The notes under the pieces: generated by a model
Database searches by the model: none
Told to the model about the DNA's origin: nothing
The model's input: only the letters and a program-made list of their open reading frames with translations
Translations under genes and position numbers: made by a program
NCBI GenBank assembly: GCA_964352405.1
Contig: CAYGRY010000029.1
Span: 1-31,643 of the forward strand
Length of the DNA stretch: 31,643 bases
Reading direction: 5' to 3'
Source: UBA4207 sp964352405
GTDB taxonomy: Bacteria > Bdellovibrionota > Bacteriovoracia > Bacteriovoracales > Bacteriovoracaceae
In this document: positions 1 to 6,950 of the stretch, one piece after another
Layout: each line of letters opens with the position of its first letter
Position numbering within the stretch: position 1 is the stretch's first letter

Positions 1-56
1 TTCCTTTCGAGTACAACGGTCAGCTCGTAACGGAATACTACTGGAAAGTTAAGTAG
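1..56 (+). CDS. C-terminal tail of an upstream gene (partial)
   Basis: In frame 3 the first bases encode PFEYNGQLVTEYYWKVK and then TAG at 54-56, which reads like the end of a real beta-rich protein. Frames 1 and 2 also stop early but give less protein-like tails. The body of the gene lies outside the window, so the product cannot be named. The aromatic, strand-like ending would fit a periplasmic or TonB-like C-terminal domain, but that is only a guess. Confidence 0.45.
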   Translation, partial: PFEYNGQLVTEYYWKVK

Positions 57-124
57 CGACCCGCGGTCACAAGCATCGCTTGTGACGCTTAGTCGCCCTT
101 ATTGCGGGGCGTACACGATAGTGT
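56..124. repeat. G+C-rich cluster of inverted repeats
   Basis: Between the upstream stop and the terminator lies a stretch visibly richer in G+C than the rest. It holds a perfect 9-bp inverted repeat, GTCACAAGC (66-74) and GCTTGTGAC (78-86), with 3-base loop ATC. Outside it, gcgac (56-60) and gtcgc (92-96) can also pair. A second hairpin pairs CGCCC (94-98) with GGGCG (107-111), and a small one pairs ACAC (113-116) with GTGT (121-124). No T-tract follows the first hairpins, so they are not classical terminators. Could be a REP-like element or a structured 3' UTR. Confidence 0.5.
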
Positions 125-159
125 CGACCTGCAGTAATGAATCGTACACTTTAAAAAGA

Positions 160-187
160 AAGCTCCCAACTCGGGAGCTTTTTTTTT
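160..187. terminator. Bidirectional intrinsic terminator
   Basis: Stem AAGCTCCC (160-167) and GGGAGCTT (173-180) with loop AACTC. On the plus strand a T-run follows to 187. On the minus strand the A-rich stretch before the stem gives a T-rich tail. It lies between the upstream plus-strand gene and the 3' end of the minus-strand nucleotidyltransferase gene and probably ends both transcripts. Confidence 0.85.
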
Positions 188-189
188 GC

Positions 190-882
190 CTATTTTCTAA
201 GATCTGTACTTGATACGTTTTCAAACTGATGGTGTGCAAGAATTTCAATTTTCAAAGCTGGGCAAAGATTTTGAATAATCTGAGTTGTTTGAGTCATTTG
301 TTGATCGACAATATTTCTGGGAACGACATAAAGAGTTTCTAAGCAATTCAGTAACGTCTTAACATCTTTCCATTTTTCTAAATTTACAAAACTATCTGCG
401 CCAATTGATAAAGATTTTTTTTGCCACTTCGTCGTTGGTAACCAGCTCACTGTGGGATTTCCAACTTCTAGATTAATAAAGCCTGGATATAGGCTCGTAT
501 TTTCGGGAACAGTCTTCATTAATTCAATTATTGTTTTAAACGTGATTGAAGCAGTTGTTTGTTTCCATGGATTTGCATCGGGAACAATAATTAAAGACTC
601 AACCGGAGTTAAATCAACACAGGCTTGATGACCTTCATGCCAAGGATTAAAGCTTCCAGGATAAAAACAAATACTTTTGCTTTTAGGCTGAGAAAAGATT
701 TTTGGAAGTTGGACGATTTGTTTTTCAAAGCTGGGCATTTGATCCCATTGCTTGGCAATGAAATTAAAAATGATACTTTCTTGAGCTGCAGATAAATCGG
801 GTGGATTCAATAACGAAAACCAATCACTTGATTCAAAACGTAATTCTAAATCTTCACCTGAATTTCTAAACTCCATTTGCAT
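190..882 (-). CDS. NadD-like nucleotidyltransferase
   Basis: A protein of about 230 residues. Residues 76-85 read GSFNPWHEGH, the nucleotide-binding (H/T)xGH loop of the nucleotidyltransferase superfamily, preceded by strand FYP. The end carries SSTDLR, like the ISSTxIR signature of NadD (nicotinate-mononucleotide adenylyltransferase, making deamido-NAD). The roughly 75-residue N-terminal extension ahead of the loop is unusual for NadD, so another member of the family is possible. A longer frame opens at 939, but it would run 53 bases into rarD. ATG at 882 lies 4 bases after the rarD stop, and ATG at 876 has an AGAG about 8 bases upstream; either is likelier. Probably co-transcribed with rarD. 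Confidence 0.75.
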   Translation of the reverse strand: MQMEFRNSGEDLELRFESSDWFSLLNPPDLSAAQESIIFNFIAKQWDQMPSFEKQIVQLPKIFSQPKSKSICFYPGSFNPWHEGHQACVDLTPVESLIIVPDANPWKQTTASITFKTIIELMKTVPENTSLYPGFINLEVGNPTVSWLPTTKWQKKSLSIGADSFVNLEKWKDVKTLLNCLETLYVVPRNIVDQQMTQTTQIIQNLCPALKIEILAHHQFENVSSTDLRK

Positions 883-886
883 AACT

Positions 887-1765
887 CTATTGTGCCCTAT
901 TCTTATGATTTTGAAAGGTCTCGCGTAAATACAGCGCAACAGCTAACCAAATCAAGGCAAAAGCTCCAGCATGTCTGAGTGTAAACCTTTCATGAAAGAT
1001 TAAGACGGCCAATAAAAATTGCAGCGTCGGTGCCAAGTACTGAATAATTCCAACGGTTGAGTAGTTAATTAATTTCACGGCTTTATTAAAGAAGATGAGA
1101 GGAAAAATCGTAATGGGCCCAGCTAAAGTAATATAAAGCTGATTTGAAAGTGTTAAATTTCCAAACTCAAATGGAAATAAGCGACCGGCCAATGGAGTCA
1201 TCACGACAATCGCCACGATCATTTCAAACATAAGACCATGAGCAGCACCAAGAGGTGCTTTTTTTCGAACTAAACCATAAAGCGCAAAACTCGAAGCGAG
1301 GGCCAAAGAAATCCACGGCGCCCCTAAATCTCCTGCAAACATAATGGCCAAGCCCAGACCTGCCAGTGCCACAGCAGCCTGCTGATTACGCCTTAAACTC
1401 TCTCCAAGAAATAGTGTTCCAAGCACAATATTAAGTAGAGGGTTTAAGAAATAACCAAGACTGACTTCAAGCACATGTCCTTTTGAGACGGCCCAAATAA
1501 AGATGACCCAATTAGCGATGATTAATGTTGCTGCCAGCAAAGCAAAAAGAAATGTTTTAGGCTCTTTTAAAACTTTAAACTCTTTCCAAGAGCGACTCCA
1601 AAGCACATAGGCAAGTATTGGTAAAACGCCCCATATGACTCGGTGGTAAAGGAGTTCCCAAGCCGATAAATAAGAGATTTGCTTCCAATAAATGGCAATG
1701 ATACCCCAAAAGGAAAAAGCAAAGGCGGCGTAGCTAATTCCTTTTTTGGTCTTTGATCCAGTCAT
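887..1765 (-). CDS. rarD: RarD-type EamA family transporter
   Basis: A 292-residue polytopic inner-membrane protein with about ten hydrophobic segments, the usual size and topology of EamA/DMT permeases. RarD-type signatures are present: a KGI start leading into a first helix ending IYWK, ELLYHRVIWG, SLGYFLNPLLNIVLG and STVGIIQYLAPTLQFLLAV. RarD proteins are named for chloramphenicol sensitivity; the physiological substrate is not settled. ATG at 1765 has AGGTGG about 8 bases upstream. The stop is followed almost at once by the nucleotidyltransferase start, suggesting a two-gene operon. It diverges from the small acidic gene at 1807 across only 41 bases. Confidence 0.9.
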   Translation of the reverse strand: MTGSKTKKGISYAAFAFSFWGIIAIYWKQISYLSAWELLYHRVIWGVLPILAYVLWSRSWKEFKVLKEPKTFLFALLAATLIIANWVIFIWAVSKGHVLEVSLGYFLNPLLNIVLGTLFLGESLRRNQQAAVALAGLGLAIMFAGDLGAPWISLALASSFALYGLVRKKAPLGAAHGLMFEMIVAIVVMTPLAGRLFPFEFGNLTLSNQLYITLAGPITIFPLIFFNKAVKLINYSTVGIIQYLAPTLQFLLAVLIFHERFTLRHAGAFALIWLAVALYLRETFQNHKNRAQ

Positions 1766-1806
1766 TATTATTCCACCTAGCTTTGAATTCAGGTTAAAAT
1801 AGCACC

Positions 1807-2148
1807 ATGGTCCTAGAATTAGAAAAAGAAAATATTTCTGCGCGTTTTTCCTTAAGAGTAGATATGAGCTACTCGCCTATTTCTCGTTATGAACAGATTC
1901 CAATGGAAGATCAAGAAGACCTGATTTCAGGTGATGCTGCCTTCTTTGCCATTGATGCTGAAGTTCAATACTTAGGTGAAATTTATCACTTTATTTCTCA
2001 AGGGATGATTATGAGCCTTGATGAAGAGGATAGAGAAGAAGAATTTGAAGCTTTTGTAAGTAGTGACGATGGGCTATTTGATGACATTATCACCAGACTA
2101 AAAGTATGGACCAACGAGATTGGTGATAAACCTCGCTGGTCAAAATAA
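1807..2148 (+). CDS. Small acidic protein of unknown function
   Basis: 113 residues, no signal peptide or membrane segment, strongly acidic, with a run of D/E around residues 72-82 (LDEEDREEEFEAF). The middle (DAAFFAIDAEVQYLGEIYHFISQG) looks like beta strands. No family was recognised. No Shine-Dalgarno precedes ATG 1807; instead TAAAAT at 1795-1800 lies 6 bases before the ATG, so a leaderless mRNA is possible. The stop at 2146-2148 is one base from the stop of the convergent small lipoprotein gene. Confidence 0.75.
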   Translation: MVLELEKENISARFSLRVDMSYSPISRYEQIPMEDQEDLISGDAAFFAIDAEVQYLGEIYHFISQGMIMSLDEEDREEEFEAFVSSDDGLFDDIITRLKVWTNEIGDKPRWSK

Positions 2149-2149
2149 C

Positions 2150-2314
2150 TTAAGACTTTTTCTTTTTCTTCACTTCACACTGACCATCTTTGCAGCAACT
2201 CTTATCAGTTTTACATTGCATTTTTTCACCACAACATGACTTACTTCCAAAATGACCGCAAGAAACTAGGGCAAGTGAAAATCCAAGTAAAGCAATATTC
2301 AAAAATTTAGACAT
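2150..2314 (-). CDS. 54-residue cysteine-rich lipoprotein
   Basis: A short frame with good support. AAGGAG lies 6-7 bases before ATG 2314. The N-terminus MSKFLNIALLGFSLALVSC is a lipoprotein signal with lipobox LVSC, giving lipidated Cys19. The mature part of about 35 residues has six more cysteines in two similar units, SCCGEKMQC (26-34) and SCCKDGQC (39-46), and ends in KKKKKS. Paired CC plus a later C suggests metal binding (copper, zinc or iron) or a disulfide-knotted peptide; this is inference. It lies 49 bases downstream of dtd on the same strand and may share its transcript. Confidence 0.75.
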   Translation of the reverse strand: MSKFLNIALLGFSLALVSCGHFGSKSCCGEKMQCKTDKSCCKDGQCEVKKKKKS

Positions 2315-2363
2315 AGTATTCTCCTTTAGTAGTACTACGTAATATTATCAGGATTTGTGACAA

Positions 2364-2798
2364 TTAAAACTCTAGGAAAAAGGTTACTGGACCGTCGTTG
2401 TCAAGTTCCACATTCATATGGGCAGCGAAACGACCAGTTTGAACAGGAACTTTCTCACGCAATTGATCAAGAAAGATTCTAAATAAAACTTGAGCTTGCG
2501 CCGGTGGCATCGCTTGATCAAAGCTAGGGCGATTACCCTTTTGACCGTCCCACGCCAAAGTAAACTGCGAGATGGCCAATATTTGGCCGCCAGTTTGAGT
2601 AATATCAAAGTTCATTTTTTCATCTGCATCACTGAAAATTCTCATTTGAACAATTTTTTTCACTGCTTTATGAATCTGCTCTTCGGTATCACCTTGGACT
2701 AAACAGACAAAGATAACCATTCCATGATCAATTTGTCCTATGACCTCATGATCAACTGTGACTTTAGCGGATTTGGTTCGTTGAACTAAAATTTTCAT
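2364..2798 (-). CDS. dtd: D-aminoacyl-tRNA deacylase
   Basis: 144 residues, full length for DTD. It hydrolyses D-amino acids (and glycine mischarged on tRNA-Ala) from tRNA, a cytosolic proofreading step. Family motifs are clear: N-terminal MKILVQRTKSAKVTV, the active-site SQFTLAWDG near residues 77-85, PxGRFxAHMNVE-like text, and NDGPVTFFLE at the end, carrying the Gly-Pro pair that rejects L-amino acids. AGGAAG lies about 4 bases before ATG 2798. Transcribed away from the DUF523 gene across a 25-base gap. Confidence 0.96.
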   Translation of the reverse strand: MKILVQRTKSAKVTVDHEVIGQIDHGMVIFVCLVQGDTEEQIHKAVKKIVQMRIFSDADEKMNFDITQTGGQILAISQFTLAWDGQKGNRPSFDQAMPPAQAQVLFRIFLDQLREKVPVQTGRFAAHMNVELDNDGPVTFFLEF

Positions 2799-2826
2799 TA
2801 TCTTCCTAATGCATTAAGATATTGTG

Positions 2827-3381
2827 ATGTCCCACCAACTTATTTTGCCAGACAACCCCCTTATAAGTCGAGACTCACCTGTCTTATGGATAAGCTCATG
2901 CTTGTTAGGAAGAAAAGTTCGCTATGACGGAAAAGACAAATTTCACCGTGGTGTAGTTACTCTTTCAAAAGTTTTTCTTCATTATAGTGTCTGCCCTGAG
3001 CTCGAAATGGGTCTGGGTGTTCCTAGAGAGCCCATTAGTTTGAGTGGCAATGATCTTATTGAGAATAAATCTAAGAGATCCCTAAAGACTTTGGCCGAGC
3101 AAAGTAACGATCAACTCATAACGCAACTCGACACTCCATCAGCATTGATTGTTAAATCTAAATCCCCTTCTTGTGGATATAAAAGTACTCCAAATCTTGC
3201 TGATAAAAATTTTTATAGCGGTTACTTTACTCAAGCAGTTATCAAGCAATATCAAGACATTAAAATAGTTGAGGAAAATAATCTAGAAACCTTATCTCAG
3301 CTTTTAAGCTTTGCTCAAAGTCTTAGCGTCGAACAGTTCCAGCTCGAAGATTTACATTCAGTATGGAATTCTCTAGCCTAG
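2827..3381 (+). CDS. TudS/DUF523 family Fe-S protein
   Basis: About 184 residues from ATG 2827; a GTG at 2824 is an alternative start. DUF523 motifs occur in order: ISSCLLGRKVRYDG (Cys25), VCPELEMGLGVPREP (Cys56) and KSKSPSCGYKS (Cys116). In the characterised family member TudS, a 2-thiouracil desulfidase, three conserved cysteines bind a [4Fe-4S] cluster; these three match that pattern. Stand-alone DUF523 proteins are usually about 150-190 residues, so it is full length. The substrate here is unknown; a desulfidase or thio-nucleobase role is inferred. No Shine-Dalgarno; TAAGAT lies 7 bases before the ATG. Confidence 0.85.
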   Translation: MSHQLILPDNPLISRDSPVLWISSCLLGRKVRYDGKDKFHRGVVTLSKVFLHYSVCPELEMGLGVPREPISLSGNDLIENKSKRSLKTLAEQSNDQLITQLDTPSALIVKSKSPSCGYKSTPNLADKNFYSGYFTQAVIKQYQDIKIVEENNLETLSQLLSFAQSLSVEQFQLEDLHSVWNSLA

Positions 3382-3386
3382 TTTAC

Positions 3387-3974
3387 ATGAAATTTGTTTT
3401 GCTTCTAATTTTATTGATTTCGAGTCAGATCTCTTCAGCGCAATCGATTGTAGCGATTGGTAGATTTGAAAACTTCTCTTTCGAATTTATTTCTAAAAAT
3501 CCAACTGATTTAAAAAATGAATGTATCAATTTTGCGACGAAACAGAGAATCGCCCATATTGATGATATTTATGTTTCTTTCAACGGTAACAAAAGACTTC
3601 ATCTGCATAACAGTGAGGGTGTCTGGCATTATCCAAAACATTTTTGCGGCGAACTTTATCAAACAGCGCAAAATATTGATATGACTCCTCCAAGTCCAAG
3701 CGAATTTAAAGAAGTTGAGGCCATTGTTCGTTACGGTGATTTTAGATTTGTCGGTTCTCATGAAGCTGAAATTTTTAACGACTGCATTAACCAGATTGAA
3801 AATTCCCAAATCAGTGAACTCGATTATATTAGAACTCGCGTAGTTGGTTCCCGTTGGATTACTCTAAGAAATAATGATGGATGGTGGAGAGGAGCTCAAC
3901 GCATTTGTACACTTATCGACCAATCCTTATTCGCAAAAAATAATCGCTCGCCTTCAATCGTTGCTAACGATTAA
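3387..3974 (+). CDS. Secreted protein with two Cys-bounded repeats
   Basis: 195 residues from ATG 3387 (MKFVLLLILLISSQISSA signal peptide). An upstream ATG at 3363 would overlap the DUF523 gene and displace the signal peptide. The mature protein consists of two similar halves. The first (about 21-90) has Cys46 and Cys87 and the text NSEGVWHYPKHFC; the second (about 110-176) has Cys133 and Cys174 and NNDGWWRGAQRIC. The cysteine spacing is exactly 41 in both, so each half probably closes one disulfide in the periplasm. Function unknown. It ends in a 4-base overlap with the convergent gene at 3971-5275. Confidence 0.75.
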   Translation: MKFVLLLILLISSQISSAQSIVAIGRFENFSFEFISKNPTDLKNECINFATKQRIAHIDDIYVSFNGNKRLHLHNSEGVWHYPKHFCGELYQTAQNIDMTPPSPSEFKEVEAIVRYGDFRFVGSHEAEIFNDCINQIENSQISELDYIRTRVVGSRWITLRNNDGWWRGAQRICTLIDQSLFAKNNRSPSIVAND

Positions 3975-5275
3975 AGTAAGTCACCACGATAATTTTTAGA
4001 ACCTTGAATCGCCCCAGCATTCTCTTGAGCTGCTTTAGTCGCCTTTGCCTCTAATTCTTGTGCTAACTCTTGAGATTGAGATAAGCCTTTTTTTAATGCT
4101 TCAATTTCAGCTTTAAGTTGGCCAATTTCATTCGCTAATTCTCCGGCCTTACCTTGTGAGTTCTCTAGACCTGATTTAAAACCAGCCAGTTCTTTTTCTA
4201 ATTTAGCTTTCTCTTCTTCGGATAAACTATTTCCAGAGACCTCTAATTTTACAGAAGCGGCAATAAGGTTTTCTTTTTGTCCTTCCATTTTCATTTGAAC
4301 CGCTTCATGGATGGCGGTCTTACCTTTAAGACGCTTTTCTAATTTACCAAGTTCTTCAGCCTGATCCTTAGCTTTGTCTTCAGCTTCTATAGCTGCTTGC
4401 TCGACTTTAAAAAAGTCTCTTCTGGCTTCTTCGCCTCTTGCTGATGCCTGTAAAGCAACTTCTTCTTTGGCATTTTTGCTCAATTTATTATTATCTTGTC
4501 TTCTCTTAAGATTAGATCTGGCACCGACTCCGCCTGGAACAAAGAGTTCTTCAATGGCTTTTTTTATTTGTTCTTCGCTCATTTTACTTATGTCGGCCAC
4601 CATACGAAGCATATTCTTTTCATTTTCATGAAGATTTTTGGGCAAAGAATTATTAGATTGCTGTTCAACTGGAGCATAAGATTTCTCACCTAGCCCACCG
4701 ACTTGTCTATAAATAGGAATAACTTGAAAGGTATTTCCATTTTGTTTTGAGGTCACAACGGCCTTCGCCTTTCCACTGACCGGATCGATCAGCATCGTTC
4801 CAGGAATTCTTCCTAATACACCTTTTGGTGTACTCCAATAAATAAATCGAATTTCATTGAGTTTTGATTGTTCTACAACCGTTTCACTAATGAAGTAGTT
4901 AAGCGTCTTTGAATTTTTCGGTGTTCCCTCTTTATCTTTAAAATTAATTCTTTTGTAGGGAATATAATTCGCCTTATAAAAACAGTAAGGGTGCTCGCCC
5001 TCTTTTTCACAAAAAGAAAACTGAATATCATTAAGCTGTCTGTTATCACTTGTTCTAAATGACAGAAGGTAATCGTATGGATCTTTCAACGCCGGCGCCA
5101 TAATTGATTTTAAAACGGCGAACTCTCCAATCCCCGAAACAAACATCCCTCTACCATTTTGAACTCTTCCAGAGCGGTCTTGTAGTTCGACATAAACGAT
5201 GGCGTCTTTCATCTGAATGTTCATCGCCATTGCACAGTTCAAACTAAGAAGAATAAAAACGATAAATTTGGCCAT
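3971..5275 (-). CDS. Exported protein: trypsin-like-looking N domain plus coiled coil
   Basis: 434 residues with signal peptide MAKFIVFILLSLNCAMA. Residues about 25-195 are beta-rich. GRGMFVSGIGEFAVLKSIM (41-59) is reminiscent of the strand carrying the catalytic His in trypsin-like proteases, and PGTMLIDPVSGKAKAVVTS (158-176) of the GxSGGP strand, but neither His nor nucleophile Ser is in place. If the fold is right this is a pseudoprotease. Residues about 215-250 include SEEQIKKAIEELFVPGG, and 265-415 is a long Glu/Lys/Ala-rich coiled coil. AGGAAAGC precedes ATG 5275. No named family recognised. Confidence 0.7.
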   Translation of the reverse strand: MAKFIVFILLSLNCAMAMNIQMKDAIVYVELQDRSGRVQNGRGMFVSGIGEFAVLKSIMAPALKDPYDYLLSFRTSDNRQLNDIQFSFCEKEGEHPYCFYKANYIPYKRINFKDKEGTPKNSKTLNYFISETVVEQSKLNEIRFIYWSTPKGVLGRIPGTMLIDPVSGKAKAVVTSKQNGNTFQVIPIYRQVGGLGEKSYAPVEQQSNNSLPKNLHENEKNMLRMVADISKMSEEQIKKAIEELFVPGGVGARSNLKRRQDNNKLSKNAKEEVALQASARGEEARRDFFKVEQAAIEAEDKAKDQAEELGKLEKRLKGKTAIHEAVQMKMEGQKENLIAASVKLEVSGNSLSEEEKAKLEKELAGFKSGLENSQGKAGELANEIGQLKAEIEALKKGLSQSQELAQELEAKATKAAQENAGAIQGSKNYRGDLL

Positions 5276-5409
5276 GCTTTCCTATCGGTCGATTAGCCTA
5301 CTTAGCAAAGTGTAACCTACAAGCGTAGTCTATGAAATATTAGACACTTAGCTCGTTACCAAAGTACCTACTCTAGTGCCATCCGCACATTTCAATCCTA
5401 TAAGGCCCT

Positions 5410-6099
5410 ATGAGATTATTTGTGCTTTTTATATTCATTTCACTGAATGCCTTTGCGACAGACAATAAATGCGCCAGCGATCATATTCATGATGCGATGG
5501 AGATTAACCGTACTCATGTGAATCTTTATAAAGCGGCTTTTGAAAAAGATGCTGCCAAAGTCTTAAATCGCTTAATCTTTATTGAAAAAATCATGCTTCC
5601 TTTTAGTCATTCTCTTGATCGATCAGTTAAAGATCTTACTGATGCCGGTTTTTCTATGTGGTGTGAAGATTTTGTTTCAATGGATACTATTCCAGAGTTT
5701 CAGTTACGAAGTTCAATTCCTAATGCTGCTTTTAAGCCGATTAATAAAGCAAAGCTTAAAACTATAAGAAAGAAAATTAAGTTATTTGAAATGAAGAATG
5801 CACAAAGTCTGTACAACGAAATTGTCTTATTGATTAAGACTGATCTTGCTAATATTCATTTTAATTGTGTGACTAGACACTTTTTAGAATCAGCCGCAAG
5901 AAGCCTTAAGTTGGCCATGCAAAGGCAAGAGGCTATTCCATTAGAGCTTAGGCAGCAGTTTATTAAAGCGACCAAAAAGATGATGAAACAAATGAGCTTA
6001 GCCCTACTCATCTCCAGACCACTTGATATTGAAGCCGCCGAGCTCCAAGCTTTTGGTATTCCCGTTCTCTGCCAAGAAATGCCTCATATACCTTACTAA
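5410..6099 (+). CDS. Secreted helical protein with duplicated Cys-bounded halves
   Basis: 229 residues with signal peptide MRLFVLFIFISLNAFA. The mature chain is almost all helix with cysteines at 21, 85, 153 and 221. Segments 21-88 and 153-224 look like copies: both begin at a Cys, run as two or three helices and end alike (DLTDAGFSMWCED and ELQAFGIPVLCQE). Two disulfide-closed helical hairpins in the periplasm are likely. No family recognised. It is divergent from the gene at 3971-5275 across 134 bases. TATAAGG lies just before ATG 5410 and could act as a weak Shine-Dalgarno (AAGG) or as a -10 box. Confidence 0.7.
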   Translation: MRLFVLFIFISLNAFATDNKCASDHIHDAMEINRTHVNLYKAAFEKDAAKVLNRLIFIEKIMLPFSHSLDRSVKDLTDAGFSMWCEDFVSMDTIPEFQLRSSIPNAAFKPINKAKLKTIRKKIKLFEMKNAQSLYNEIVLLIKTDLANIHFNCVTRHFLESAARSLKLAMQRQEAIPLELRQQFIKATKKMMKQMSLALLISRPLDIEAAELQAFGIPVLCQEMPHIPY

Positions 6100-6233
6100 A
6101 CATCTGTTTTTACGAGAAAACCTACATCTTGATAATTAAAAACTATCATCTAAAGGTAAAAATATTACTTTTATTAATAGTTAATTCTCGTAAACTAGCA
6201 ACACAAAACAAAAACCAAATCGGAGGAAACGAT

Positions 6234-6809
6234 ATGAAATTTTTAACACTAGCAATTCTTTCTCTTAGTCTTAGCGCTCAAGCCGCTGACTACTCTTTCA
6301 ATGTCGAAGCAAGCAAACTTGAATGGGAAGGCAAAAAAATTAGCGGCGCTCATACAGGTGAAGTCACACTAAAAAAAGGTAGCGTAGATGTTAATGAGGG
6401 TGTGCTTAAAGGCGGAGAAATCCAAATTGATCTCACTTCAATAACAACGACTGATCTTCAAGGGGAATGGGCCGATAAGCTTGTTGGACATCTTAAAAGT
6501 GATGATTTCTTTGGAGCTGAGAAGTATCCTACTGCAACTTTCAAAATCGATTCAGCGAAGAAAGTTTCAGGCAATAAGTTTAAAGTGACTGGCCCTTTAA
6601 CAATCAAAGGCAAGAGTGCTCCACAAACTTTTGAAGTTTCAGTCAAAGCTGAAGGCGATAAGGTTACTGTTAATGGAGATATTTCTATCGATAGAACTAC
6701 ATACGACATCAAGTACGGCTCAGGTAAATTCTTCGATCCTAAGTCTCTTGGTGACAAGATGATCAATGATAAATTCACTGTTAAACTTAATTTAGTTGCA
6801 AATAAGTAA
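6234..6809 (+). CDS. YceI family periplasmic lipid-binding protein
   Basis: 191 residues from ATG 6234. CGGAGG ends 7 bases upstream, and the signal peptide MKFLTLAILSLSLSAQAA starts here; a frame open from 6129 has neither. The rest matches YceI: FNVEASKLEWEGKKISGAHTG, LTSITTTDLQGE, HLKSDDFFGAEKYPTATFKI, GPLTIKGKSAPQTF, ISIDRTTYDIKYGSGKFF and the closing DKFTVKLNLVA. YceI proteins form a lipocalin-like barrel that binds polyisoprenoid or other long amphiphiles in the periplasm. Single gene followed by its own terminator. Confidence 0.93.
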   Translation: MKFLTLAILSLSLSAQAADYSFNVEASKLEWEGKKISGAHTGEVTLKKGSVDVNEGVLKGGEIQIDLTSITTTDLQGEWADKLVGHLKSDDFFGAEKYPTATFKIDSAKKVSGNKFKVTGPLTIKGKSAPQTFEVSVKAEGDKVTVNGDISIDRTTYDIKYGSGKFFDPKSLGDKMINDKFTVKLNLVANK

Positions 6810-6833
6810 TATAACCATCTGATTTTATAGTAG

Positions 6834-6863
6834 CAGGGGGAATCTAAACCCCCTGTCATTTTT
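6834..6863 (+). terminator. Intrinsic terminator after yceI
   Basis: Stem CAGGGGG (6834-6840) and CCCCCTG (6849-6855) with an 8-base loop, followed by TCATTTTT. It lies 25 bases after the YceI stop. Confidence 0.75.
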
Positions 6864-6950
6864 ACAACGCACCTCGTCAAAACAATCTCCATCCTATAGT
6901 CTACTACCAAATTATTTAAATTTAGAACTCGTCCACTTTCAGGAGACTAT

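Noticed and set aside
121..134. GTCGACCTGCAG, identical to part of a common cloning polylinker
   Set aside because: Only 12 bases match, the neighbours do not continue the polylinker, and the region is otherwise ordinary chromosomal DNA. Chance is the simplest explanation.
883..939. Longer N-terminus for the nucleotidyltransferase
   Set aside because: These codons overlap the end of rarD and have no ribosome site; a start at 882 or 876 fits an operon.
6129..6233. Upstream extension of the YceI frame
   Set aside because: The signal peptide and a strong Shine-Dalgarno are at 6234; the extension is AT-rich leader sequence.
6458..6910. 150-residue frame antisense to yceI
   Set aside because: A shadow of the real gene in the opposite strand with no ribosome site and no protein-like signature; the same holds for several other 60-130 residue frames inside prc, the 434-residue gene and the J-domain gene.
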